19,593 nt of DNA from DSWT01 sp036845725 (GTDB taxonomy: Bacteria; Chloroflexota; Anaerolineae; B4-G1; SLSP01). Below are positions 6,844-14,134 of the stretch, piece by piece (the stretch's first letter is position 1; every line of letters begins with the position of its first letter). A program made the position numbers and the translations under genes. The notes below the pieces were generated by a model that was given only the letters and a program-made list of their open reading frames with translations, searched no databases and was not told where the DNA came from. Location of the stretch: contig DAIUDK010000112.1 of NCBI GenBank assembly GCA_036845725.1, positions 1 through 19,593 of the forward strand, written 5' to 3'.

Positions 6844-8064
6844 TTAATCCTCGTTGCGGAGTCTATGCAGGAAGTCGACGCGCCGCATGGTTTTGAGCGT
6901 GTTCAGGAATTGGTTGGCGTCGGCGACCCACTGCCGCGCTTCGTCATGTTTACTGGTCAGTCCCAGAGTGCGCTCGCCTGGCGGGTAGTGGACGTCGAGC
7001 AGCACCTCGGTCTTTCCACTCTCGGCATCGGGGCACGTGGTGAAGGCTTTGATGTCGTGGATCAGGACGTTGACGCTGCGCACGCGATGGGCGGTTTCCG
7101 GTTCCGGCAGCCAGTATTGCGCGATCGGATGGCGTGTCAGTCTGAAGGCCGCAGTGTCTTTGAGACCCTCCCAGCGAACCAGCAGCCCGGCCAGGATGTC
7201 GCTGCCGTCTTGATCGTAATCCCATTGCCATCCAAACCGGACAATGGTTGGACGAGCCGTGTCAATGGTCGGCGGGTTTTTCCAGGTATCGAGACGTTGC
7301 GGGCGGATGAAATATGGATATCGGCGGCCCTCGAGTTCACTATAGGGGAATTCGGTCACGGCACGGGTACGCAGGGGCAGATCGGGTTCGCTACCGTCGA
7401 TCCAGTGCAGCCGGCCGGACTGTACCCAACGACGCAGGTCCCACCATGATTCACGGCCATCCGGCAGCTCCCAGAACATCGGCGGCGTGCGTGGGTCACG
7501 GAAAAAGGTATTGTAGGCGCGTACAACTTCGCGGGTGTTGCCTGGGTTTTCGGAGAAGTAGGTGACGATGAAGACGTTATGGGCCGGTTCAAAGCGTGTC
7601 CCGGTCGGGCGACAAACCGGTAGTGCGTGAAGGACGGCGTGACAGTAAAAGTCCTCTTCCTTCAGGATGTAGTCGATGGCGTGGGGGACCGGAAACGGAC
7701 CTGGCTTGAGCAAATAGCCGATGACGTGGGGGACTTCCGGCCCTTTGATACTGCCGTAGATTTCGCCGGATTGTATGCCGCGCAGGTTGAGGAAGCGTTG
7801 CACCAGGGCAAAGTGTTCACAGTGCCGCACCACCGCGTGGTGCCCGAAGATCGATGTCCCGTTGAGGAGATTCATCCCCGGCCACTCCCGCAGCGAGTAC
7901 GTGTCGAGCCGTTCGATGTTTTCCGCGCCACAAAGCGGACAGCGCGCAATCACGTATGCGGGCAGCGCTGCATAGTATACTTCGGCGTGTCGTCCCATAC
8001 GTCCGCCCAGGGCGTTGTATTCGGATACGCTTAAGTCTAGTTGTAGCAGATGTCGGTTAAACAT
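6844..8064 (-). CDS. 406-residue protein of unknown family with an N-terminal CxxC knuckle
   Basis: I do not recognise the family. The protein has no signal peptide or membrane helix. Near the N-terminus RCPLCGAEN holds a CxxC pair (C42, C45), and RHCEHF (C82) together with FYCHAVLHALPVC (C141, C151) could complete a metal site. The middle is rich in W, Y and P (FWELPDGRESWWDLRRWV), suggesting a compact globular fold. It ends with tandem TAA codons. The start codon is the right arm of a small hairpin (8062-8085), and no good ribosome site precedes it. It lies 42 bp after the kinase gene with no terminator between, and 6 bp before a histidine phosphatase gene, so it belongs to the xyl transcription unit by position. 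Confidence 0.7.
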   Translation of the reverse strand: MFNRHLLQLDLSVSEYNALGGRMGRHAEVYYAALPAYVIARCPLCGAENIERLDTYSLREWPGMNLLNGTSIFGHHAVVRHCEHFALVQRFLNLRGIQSGEIYGSIKGPEVPHVIGYLLKPGPFPVPHAIDYILKEEDFYCHAVLHALPVCRPTGTRFEPAHNVFIVTYFSENPGNTREVVRAYNTFFRDPRTPPMFWELPDGRESWWDLRRWVQSGRLHWIDGSEPDLPLRTRAVTEFPYSELEGRRYPYFIRPQRLDTWKNPPTIDTARPTIVRFGWQWDYDQDGSDILAGLLVRWEGLKDTAAFRLTRHPIAQYWLPEPETAHRVRSVNVLIHDIKAFTTCPDAESGKTEVLLDVHYPPGERTLGLTSKHDEARQWVADANQFLNTLKTMRRVDFLHRLRNED

Positions 8065-8106
8065 GGCTCATCAATTCCCGCCATGTTAGCACATAACGGA
8101 AGAGCA

Positions 8107-9729
8107 TCAAATTCCTGAAGACGAGGATTTTTTGGCATTCTGGGCACGGGGGTGGGGGATTTCGACGTTGATCGACAGTCCGCCGGTGGGGAGGTTTTGG
8201 AGTTGCAGTTTGCCGCCGAGCAGCGCCACACGCTCGCTGATGCCGAGCAGACCGTAATGGCTGCTTGCGGCCAGCGCTGCGAGGTCGGCATCTTCGTCTA
8301 GCCCTCTGCCGTTATCGCTGACCGTGATCTGCAATGTGCGCGGGGAGGTGTGTTTGAGGCTGACGGTAGCTTGAGTCGCCCGAGCGTGCTGCTGGACATT
8401 GTTCAATCCTTCTTGGACGATGCGGAAGACGGAAAGCTCGGTGGCTTCGGGGAGCCGCCGCAAATCCGGCGCAATCTCCAGGGTCAACTCGATATTGTGA
8501 CGCTCGGCCCACTGTTGAGCATGTGAGCGGACGGCCGCCCCCAGCCCCAAGCTATCGAGGGATGGCGGGCGCAGATTGTTACAAATCCGCCGCAGGTCGC
8601 CGATCAATCGTCTGACGTCTTCTTGCATCAGGGTTAAGCCGGGTACGAGGTCTTCGGCAGAGGGTTGGCCGGCCAGCATTTCCTCAATTTGATAGCCGAT
8701 GCCCAGCAAATCCTGAATAGCTTGATCGTGCAATTCGCGCGCCAGATGCTTGCGTTCGTCCTCGCGTTCCAACAATAAGCGCCGCTGTGCGTCTTGCAGA
8801 GCGGCGTTGGCCTGATCTAGCGCGGCGACTTGACGGGATAGTTGGTCAAGCAATTCGCGATTGAGGGTGTCCTGTGCAGCCAAGTCGCGTTGGAGGAGCA
8901 TCTGGTTGTGTTGTAGGGTCTCGGCCTGCTCACGAGCACGGTAGTAGCTGTCGAGCGCCCAGATCAGCGGTGTGACCTGTTCGGGCGGCGGCGTTCCCAC
9001 CATCAGCGCGACGATTTCTTCTTGCGTGGTCTCATCGGTGCGGCGCTCGGCGACTTTGCGTCCTTTGTTGAGGACAATGAGGCGGTCGGTGGCGGCAAAG
9101 AGATTGCCCAGGTTATCGCTGCAGATCAACACGGCGCTGCCACGCTCTTGCCAGCGATGGACCAGGGTAAGTAGCCGATTTTGGAGTGTGAAACTCAATC
9201 CCATCAATGGCCCGTCGATGACCACCAGCCGGCCTGGCCCCACCAACGCGCGAGCGATAGCGACGACTTGCCGTTCTTCACCGGAGAGATTGGCGGCCTT
9301 CTCTTGGAGTGAGTCGAAGCGCACGCCCAACTCGTCGAAAATGCGCTGTGATTGTGCATGCATCTCTCTGCAGTCAGCCCAGCGCATACTGTGTTTGAAC
9401 AGCCCCCCGGTGATCTCGCGACCCAGGAAGACGTTGGCCGTGATGTCGAGTTGATCCACCAGTTCCGGTTTTTGATGGATCACCTCGATACCCAGTGCGC
9501 GTACCAGATAAGGGCGCAACCCACTATAGCGGCGACCTTCGAAATAAAGGTCGCCGCTGGTGGGTTCGTACAGCCCGGCGATGATCTTCGCCAGCACCGA
9601 TTTCCCTGCTCCGCTGCTACCGGCGACGCCGACAATCTCGCCTGGCACAATATCCAGGTTGACGTTTTCCAGCGCCCACAAATCGCTGAAAGATCGAGAA
9701 ACGTTGATTACCCTGAGCAGCGGGTCCAT
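8107..9729 (-). CDS. ABC pseudo-ATPase/histidine kinase fusion (XylG/FrcA-like domain + HisKA_3 + HATPase_c)
   Basis: A 540-residue soluble hybrid. Residues 1-245 are a sugar-importer ATPase domain: Walker A GSSGAGKS (37-44), Q-loop Q86, the CUT2-like NVFLGREI (99-106) and signature LSGEE (148-152). Walker B reads VVIDGP, so the catalytic glutamate is Gly173, and the H-loop is SDN with Asp205 for histidine. ATP binding seems possible but hydrolysis unlikely. Residues ~260-325 are a coiled coil. HisKA_3 follows with RELHDQ (phospho-acceptor His334), then HATPase_c: N-box around E440/N444, G1 DNGRG (472-476) and G2 GLLGIS (493-498). There is no membrane segment, so signals must come from partners or nucleotide. 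It lies 60 bp after xylH. The divergent response regulator is the likely phosphate acceptor. A clear Shine-Dalgarno site is lacking. Confidence 0.92.
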   Translation of the reverse strand: MDPLLRVINVSRSFSDLWALENVNLDIVPGEIVGVAGSSGAGKSVLAKIIAGLYEPTSGDLYFEGRRYSGLRPYLVRALGIEVIHQKPELVDQLDITANVFLGREITGGLFKHSMRWADCREMHAQSQRIFDELGVRFDSLQEKAANLSGEERQVVAIARALVGPGRLVVIDGPLMGLSFTLQNRLLTLVHRWQERGSAVLICSDNLGNLFAATDRLIVLNKGRKVAERRTDETTQEEIVALMVGTPPPEQVTPLIWALDSYYRAREQAETLQHNQMLLQRDLAAQDTLNRELLDQLSRQVAALDQANAALQDAQRRLLLEREDERKHLARELHDQAIQDLLGIGYQIEEMLAGQPSAEDLVPGLTLMQEDVRRLIGDLRRICNNLRPPSLDSLGLGAAVRSHAQQWAERHNIELTLEIAPDLRRLPEATELSVFRIVQEGLNNVQQHARATQATVSLKHTSPRTLQITVSDNGRGLDEDADLAALAASSHYGLLGISERVALLGGKLQLQNLPTGGLSINVEIPHPRAQNAKKSSSSGI

Positions 9730-9753
9730 AGCACGTTATCAAATCCCATACCA

Positions 9754-9767
9754 TGCACAAATGTGCA
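9754..9767. promoter_or_regulatory. 14-bp palindrome before the kinase fusion gene
   Basis: TGCACA-aa-TGTGCA is a perfect 6-2-6 inverted repeat in the 60-bp xylH-kinase gap. The two-base centre is too short for an RNA loop, so a protein-binding site is more plausible than a terminator. Confidence 0.35.
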
Positions 9768-9789
9768 GGCGTGTTGACAAAACGTTCGA

Positions 9790-10992
9790 TTAACGGTTTT
9801 TCTTGAAATAGACGTCGGTATAGACAGCCAAAATCAGCACAATACCTTTGACCACATATTGCCAGGACGAGGGGACGTTCAGGATTTGCAGGCCGTTGGT
9901 GAGACTTGCCATAATCAACGCGCCGATCATCGCCCCAAAGACAGTCCCTTCGCCGCCGAGGGTGGAGGTGCCGCCCAATATACAACTGGCGATGGCGTCC
10001 AGTTCGTAGCCCTGACCTGCCGCGACGGTGCCGTAGCCGATGTAGGAAGCGAGGACGATACCGGATACACCACAGAGGAGGCCCATCACCACAAAAATGC
10101 TGAAGACGTTTCTCTTGATGTTGACACCAGAAAGTCGCGCTGCTTCGCGGTTGCCGCCGATGGCATACGCGTAGCGCCCAAAACGGGTGTTGTTCGAGAC
10201 GTAAGCCATCACCACGGCCGAGAGCGCCAACAGCAGCACGGGAATCGACACGCCGTTGAAAGAATTGACGATGATGACGTAGGCTACGATCAGCACAGAA
10301 TACAGGGCTGTCCTGAGAATGTCCATGTATAGGGGCGAGAGTTCGAATCCGTAACGCCGTTTCTTCTGGCGGCTGTTGAACATTGCATAAAACAATAGCA
10401 CAATCACCCCGATTGCAACAATCCAACCTTGGGTTGGCTTCAAGTATCCCTGTCCAATCCACGAAAAAAGAGGTTGGTTGGCCGGGATGGTCTTGCCCTG
10501 GGTCACAATCAGAATGCCACCGTTGAATGCCCATTGGGCGCCAAGTGTAACGATGAAAGACGGTACGGCAAGATACGAAACAATGTAACCTTGAATCGCG
10601 CCGATGAGCGTGCCAATCCCCAGACCCACGACGACCGAAAGGATTGTGGTCAGCAGTGGCTGATCAGGCAAAATCATGTTCCAGATATCTGCCTGGAATT
10701 GGGCGACAATGACTGATACGAACCCAGCCACTTTCCCCACAGACAGGTCTATGCCTCCGGTGACGATAACCAGCACCATCCCGACGGCCAGGAAGGACGT
10801 CACGGTCATTTGACGAATCAAGTTGGAGATGTTTTGCGCTGAGATATACAGGCCACCGGTCGCGATGGTGAAGAGGATCCATATGAAGATCATTGCGACA
10901 ATGATGGCATACGTTTGAATATTGGTGCGGAACTGTTTGGCGAGATTGGCAACTATGCCTTGCGCCGAAACGTGATTGGAGGTTGTGTTCAT
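9790..10992 (-). CDS. xylH: sugar ABC transporter permease, XylH-like
   Basis: A 400-residue inner-membrane permease of the CUT2 (xylose/ribose) class. By homology it forms the translocation channel for the pentose delivered by XylF and is powered by XylG. The protein is almost entirely hydrophobic, with about ten helices. It carries the family segments GMVLVIVTGGIDLSVG in the N-terminal third, GRYAYAIGGNREAARLSGVN in the coupling loop toward the C-terminus and LGGTSTLGGEGTVFGAMIGA near the end. The loop at ~190-235 is long, as in XylH. The start ATG 10992 has AAGAAGGTG just upstream; an earlier in-frame ATG at 11025 would overlap the xylG stop and place that site inside the gene. It follows xylG by 29 bp. 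Confidence 0.92.
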   Translation of the reverse strand: MNTTSNHVSAQGIVANLAKQFRTNIQTYAIIVAMIFIWILFTIATGGLYISAQNISNLIRQMTVTSFLAVGMVLVIVTGGIDLSVGKVAGFVSVIVAQFQADIWNMILPDQPLLTTILSVVVGLGIGTLIGAIQGYIVSYLAVPSFIVTLGAQWAFNGGILIVTQGKTIPANQPLFSWIGQGYLKPTQGWIVAIGVIVLLFYAMFNSRQKKRRYGFELSPLYMDILRTALYSVLIVAYVIIVNSFNGVSIPVLLLALSAVVMAYVSNNTRFGRYAYAIGGNREAARLSGVNIKRNVFSIFVVMGLLCGVSGIVLASYIGYGTVAAGQGYELDAIASCILGGTSTLGGEGTVFGAMIGALIMASLTNGLQILNVPSSWQYVVKGIVLILAVYTDVYFKKNR

Positions 10993-11021
10993 AAGTTCAC
11001 CTTCTTTGTCAGGATGTTGTT

Positions 11022-12611
11022 TCAAGCAACACCGGTAGCCAATGACATCACACGCTCTTGAGTCGCCTCGCTGATGTCCAGCATACCAGCAGAACGGCCT
11101 TCGTGCATAACCATAATCCGGTCGCTCATCCCCAGGACTTCTTCGAGGTCACTGGAGATCATAATGATCGCGATGCCTTGCGCCGTGAGGTCATTGATCA
11201 ATTTGTAGATCTCGTATTTGGCGCCCACGTCGATCCCGCGTGTAGGGTCGTCCATGATCAGCACTTTGGGATTGGACATCAGCCATTTGGAGATAACGAC
11301 CTTTTGCTGATTGCCGCCCGACAGAGTGTTGCACTGCACGTTCAGATGCGGTGCTTTGATGGACAGGCTTTGGGCAAACGTGCGACTGGCCTTCAATTCG
11401 GCGTTGTCGTCGATCTTATACCACGTCGCGAAGCGATCCAGATTGGGCAAGGAGATGTTCCGGAGGATGGATTGAATCAGCACTAGGCCATGGCGCTTGC
11501 GATCCTCAGGGACGAGGCTGAGGCCCTGCATCATCGCCTCGCGCGAGCTTTTGCTGCTAACGGCCTGCCCTTCCAGTTTCACCGCGCCCTGGGTGATTTT
11601 CCCATACTCGCCAAAGAGCGTCATCGCCAGCTCCGTGCGTCCAGACCCCATCAATCCAGCGATGCCCAGCACCTCGCCCTTGCGGAGGTCAAAGTTGACG
11701 CCCTTGAGTACTTCGCGGGAAGGCTCCTCGGGGTCGACGGCATGCAAGTCGTTGACTTCGAGTACGATTTCACCGGGCTGGCGGTTGCTCTCGGGGAAAC
11801 GCTCCGTCATCTCGCGCCCCACCATGTAGCTGACGAGTTTCTCCACCGTCAGGTCCTGGGTGGGTTGGGTGGTGATGACACGCCCATCGCGCAATACGGT
11901 GACGGTATCAGTGATGGTGAAGAACTCATTCAACTTGTGGCTGATGTAGATGCAGGTCACCCCATGCTCTCTAAGTGTACGGAGGATGGTCATCAATTGC
12001 TCAATTTCAGTCTCGGCCAATGCGCTGGTCGGCTCGTCAAGGATGAGAATCCGGGCGTTTTCGGAGAGCGCCTTGGCGATTTCCGTCATTTGCATCTTAC
12101 CGACGCCGAGGTTCTTGACGAGGGCTTGAGGGTGAATATCGAGCTTGTACTCGGTCAAAAGCCGCTGCGTGTCCGCATAGAGCTTGTCCCAGTTGATCGC
12201 TCCGCGTTCGAGTGGTTCCTTGCCCAGGAAGATGTTTTCGCCCACGGTGATGCCCGGCACCAGCGTGAGTTCCTGGTATACGATCGCAATGCCGGTTTCG
12301 ATGGCTTGCCGGATAGCGCCCCTTTCCAGCTTCAGTTCCTGCCCTTCGATAAAGATTTGTCCCTCATACGTTCCCCACGGGTAGACGCCGGATAGGATTT
12401 TCATCAGCGTTGATTTGCCCGCGCCATTCTCTCCGCAAATGCCGTGGATCTCACCCCGTTTGATCTGGAGAGAGACATCGCGCAGGGCTACGACACCGGG
12501 AAATTGTTTGGTGACGTTTCGAAAATCAAGGATAATGTCATCGTTGCCGGGATTGATCGCGGTACTGCTGGCGTTAGTACTGGCAGCGATCACAGGATTG
12601 TCATCATTCAT
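11022..12611 (-). CDS. xylG: sugar ABC transporter double ATPase, XylG-like
   Basis: A 529-residue cytoplasmic ATPase with two fused nucleotide-binding domains, typical of CUT2 importers (XylG, RbsA, MglA). Domain 1: Walker A GENGAGKS (60-67), Q-loop VYQELTLVP, Walker B LILDEPTSAL with catalytic E193, and H-loop His225. Domain 2: a Walker A variant GLMGSGRT (319-326) without the lysine, signature LSGGNQQK (430-437), Walker B IMDDPTRG with Asp455 in place of Glu, and no H-loop histidine. This degenerate second half is normal for the class. AGGAG precedes the ATG by 7 nt. It is separated from xylF by 139 bp holding a long stem-loop, which probably sets its expression below that of the binding protein. 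Confidence 0.93.
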   Translation of the reverse strand: MNDDNPVIAASTNASSTAINPGNDDIILDFRNVTKQFPGVVALRDVSLQIKRGEIHGICGENGAGKSTLMKILSGVYPWGTYEGQIFIEGQELKLERGAIRQAIETGIAIVYQELTLVPGITVGENIFLGKEPLERGAINWDKLYADTQRLLTEYKLDIHPQALVKNLGVGKMQMTEIAKALSENARILILDEPTSALAETEIEQLMTILRTLREHGVTCIYISHKLNEFFTITDTVTVLRDGRVITTQPTQDLTVEKLVSYMVGREMTERFPESNRQPGEIVLEVNDLHAVDPEEPSREVLKGVNFDLRKGEVLGIAGLMGSGRTELAMTLFGEYGKITQGAVKLEGQAVSSKSSREAMMQGLSLVPEDRKRHGLVLIQSILRNISLPNLDRFATWYKIDDNAELKASRTFAQSLSIKAPHLNVQCNTLSGGNQQKVVISKWLMSNPKVLIMDDPTRGIDVGAKYEIYKLINDLTAQGIAIIMISSDLEEVLGMSDRIMVMHEGRSAGMLDISEATQERVMSLATGVA

Positions 12612-12668
12612 CGCGTACTCCTCACTGCGAGACTGTTTACAAAAACAACTGGCAAAATTTCTAAGGAA

Positions 12669-12716
12669 AGTGCCTCCTTATAGCAAGTGACACACGCCTT
12701 ACTACAAGGAGGCACT
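12669..12716 (-). promoter_or_regulatory. 19-bp intercistronic stem-loop between xylF and xylG
   Basis: In the minus-strand RNA, AGTGCCTCCTTGTAGTAAG (12716-12698) pairs along its whole length with CTTGCTATAAGGAGGCACT (12687-12669) around a 10-nt loop. The only two non-Watson-Crick positions are G-U wobbles in this strand; the opposite-strand RNA would have A-C mismatches there. No U-run follows, so it fits an mRNA-stabilising or partial-termination element behind a highly expressed binding-protein gene. Confidence 0.75.
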
Positions 12717-12750
12717 ATCGCTTACTGAATTGGATTACGTGCCTTCGTGC

Positions 12751-13845
12751 TTAGGGCTTCGGTGGACGTTGCGCGTCGGGGATGTCGCGATAAACGTCGT
12801 CGTAGGTCTGGAATCCGCTCTTGACTACCATATCATAAACGTTGTCCTGGTTGACCTGGTAGACGGGCAGGAACTTGCAGGGCACATTGCCGGTCTTGGA
12901 TGGATCATTGGTGAGTTCGGCCAGAGTGTACATCTCCAGCTCCGGTTTCTCACCCTTCAGCAGTTGGTCCACCAATTCGACGGCGAGAGGCGACAGATCA
13001 CGGGTGTCTTTAAACACGGAGACGGTTTGCTCACCCTTGACGATGCTGTTGCAGCCATCAGCCGTCGCGTCCTGTCCCGAGATCGGGACTTTGCCGGCCA
13101 GACCTTGGGCCTTTAGCGCCTGGAGCGCACCCAGCGCGGTCCCGTCGTTGGAAGCGACTACAGCATCGATGTCATTGCCCACCGAGGTCAGGACGTTTTC
13201 CATGATCGTGAGGGCATTCTTGGGATCCCAGTTGTCCACCCACTGATCGGCAACGATCTCAATTTTCCCCGCGTCTACCAGCGGATCGAGGATTTCATCC
13301 TGACCTTGGCGAACGAGGATGGCGTTGTTGTCGGTGGGGCTACCACCCATTTTCATAACGCGGGCCGGGCCGTTGGCGGCCACGTCCCAATTGTCGATGT
13401 CGAGTGCGGTCACCACGCCCAAAGCCTCCTGGCGCCCAACTTCGACGTTGTTGAAGGAGATGTAGGCGGCGATGTCGGGGGACTTGATGAGGCGGTCGTA
13501 GGCAATAACGACCACGCCTTTCTTGGCGGCATTGGTGGCGGCCGTCGCGGCAGCGTCGCCGTCCTCAGCAATGATGATGAGGGCTTTGACACCCTGCGTG
13601 ACCATGTTGTCGATCTGGTCATTTTGCAGCTTCACATCGTGGGCGGCTTCCTGGGAGATCACTTCATAGCCCTTTTCTTCCAGCAGCTTCGTCATCAAAT
13701 CGTCTTCGATCTTCCAGCGTTCGGTGGCGAAGTCCGAGAATGACAGGCCGACTTTGACTTTGCCGCTGCCCTTGCAGCCAGCGAGGCTGGTCATGAGCAT
13801 GGCCACTAAGAGAATGGCTGTTACCAATCGAAATTTACGAGACAT
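12751..13845 (-). CDS. xylF: D-xylose-binding lipoprotein, XylF-like
   Basis: A 364-residue extracytoplasmic binding protein that captures the sugar for XylGH. The signal peptide (residues 1-23) ends in a lipobox LAGC with Cys24, so it is membrane-anchored. The mature part follows E. coli XylF closely: GLSFSDFATERWK, QNDQIDNMVTQGVKALIII, VIAYDRLI, YISFNNVEVG, MGGSPTDNNA, VADQWVDNW, NALTIMENVLT, DAVVASNDGT and VPISGQDA. The shared ERW, YDR, ASND and GQD segments include the sugar-contact regions of the family, so xylose is the best guess, though related pentoses cannot be excluded. AGGAGGG lies 7 nt before the ATG. It heads the transporter operon and diverges from the response regulator gene. 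Confidence 0.92.
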   Translation of the reverse strand: MSRKFRLVTAILLVAMLMTSLAGCKGSGKVKVGLSFSDFATERWKIEDDLMTKLLEEKGYEVISQEAAHDVKLQNDQIDNMVTQGVKALIIIAEDGDAAATAATNAAKKGVVVIAYDRLIKSPDIAAYISFNNVEVGRQEALGVVTALDIDNWDVAANGPARVMKMGGSPTDNNAILVRQGQDEILDPLVDAGKIEIVADQWVDNWDPKNALTIMENVLTSVGNDIDAVVASNDGTALGALQALKAQGLAGKVPISGQDATADGCNSIVKGEQTVSVFKDTRDLSPLAVELVDQLLKGEKPELEMYTLAELTNDPSKTGNVPCKFLPVYQVNQDNVYDMVVKSGFQTYDDVYRDIPDAQRPPKP

Positions 13846-13996
13846 TTCTATTCCCTCCTGATTTAGTGTGTTTGAATGATAAAAAACTATGTGGTGATAA
13901 CTCTCTCTCTTTATTTCTGTGGAATTGAACCTCCTTAGCTAAATGTTTGGTTATGTGTTGTGTTGCATATAGCATAATGATACCATTGAAATTACA

Positions 13997-14012
13997 TTTT
14001 TGCACACAAAAA
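13997..14012. promoter_or_regulatory. palindrome at the putative xylF transcription start
   Basis: TTTTTG-caca-CAAAAA is a perfect 6-4-6 inverted repeat just downstream of the putative xylF -10 element. Its position fits an operator, but it is short and AT-rich, so chance is possible. Confidence 0.3.
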
Positions 14013-14019
14013 CGCATCT

Positions 14020-14025
14020 ATTATA
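14020..14025 (-). promoter_or_regulatory. putative -10 box of the xylF operon
   Basis: A perfect TATAAT on the minus strand, about 175 bp before the xylF start codon. No good -35 hexamer lies at the right distance, which would fit an activator-dependent promoter. The predicted leader of about 165 nt contains an unused TAAGGAGGT at 13926-13934. Confidence 0.35.
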
Positions 14026-14077
14026 CACAGGTGTGCTATTTCTCTATTGTCCCTTTCCCCTGCATCGTATCAGGAAT

Positions 14078-14100
14078 ATCCCCCAACCGCGTTAGGGGAT
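14078..14100. promoter_or_regulatory. inverted-repeat operator upstream of the response regulator
   Basis: ATCCCCCAAC-cgc-GTTAGGGGAT is a 10-3-10 inverted repeat with a single mismatch. Further CCCC/GGG half-sites lie at 14054-14060 and 14101-14117. Its centre is about 46 bp before the predicted transcription start at 14135, a usual place for a class II activator such as a LuxR/NarL-type response regulator. Confidence 0.5.
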
Positions 14101-14122
14101 TTCCCCCTGTTGAGGGATAGGG

Positions 14123-14128
14123 TATAAT
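14123..14128 (+). promoter_or_regulatory. -10 box of the response regulator gene, probably leaderless
   Basis: A perfect TATAAT ends 6 bp before the A of the ATG at 14135, so transcription should begin at or next to the start codon. There is no Shine-Dalgarno site and no recognisable -35 hexamer. Confidence 0.6.
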
Positions 14129-14134
14129 GGAGCC

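Noticed and set aside
8107..9729. Kinase fusion as two genes joined by a sequencing error
   Set aside because: The frame is continuous through a plausible coiled-coil linker, with no stop, ribosome site or start between the ATPase and kinase parts. The ATPase half matches only one domain of a transporter ATPase.
9617..10534. A 305-codon minus-strand frame overlapping xylH and the kinase start
   Set aside because: It is an alternative frame of xylH, rich in R, H and C and without motifs, while the xylH frame matches its family throughout.
11490..12395. A 301-codon open frame on the plus strand
   Set aside because: It is entirely antisense to xylG, whose motifs are all intact, and its translation shows no family. 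It is a by-product of GC-rich codon use.
11022..12611. Loss of Walker A Lys and catalytic Glu in the second XylG domain as an anomaly
   Set aside because: The degenerate second half is typical of the XylG/RbsA/MglA class, so it is not unusual here.
13835..14017. A 60-codon frame in the xylF leader as a possible leader peptide
   Set aside because: It has no ribosome site and overlaps the xylF start in another frame, and its composition does not look coding.
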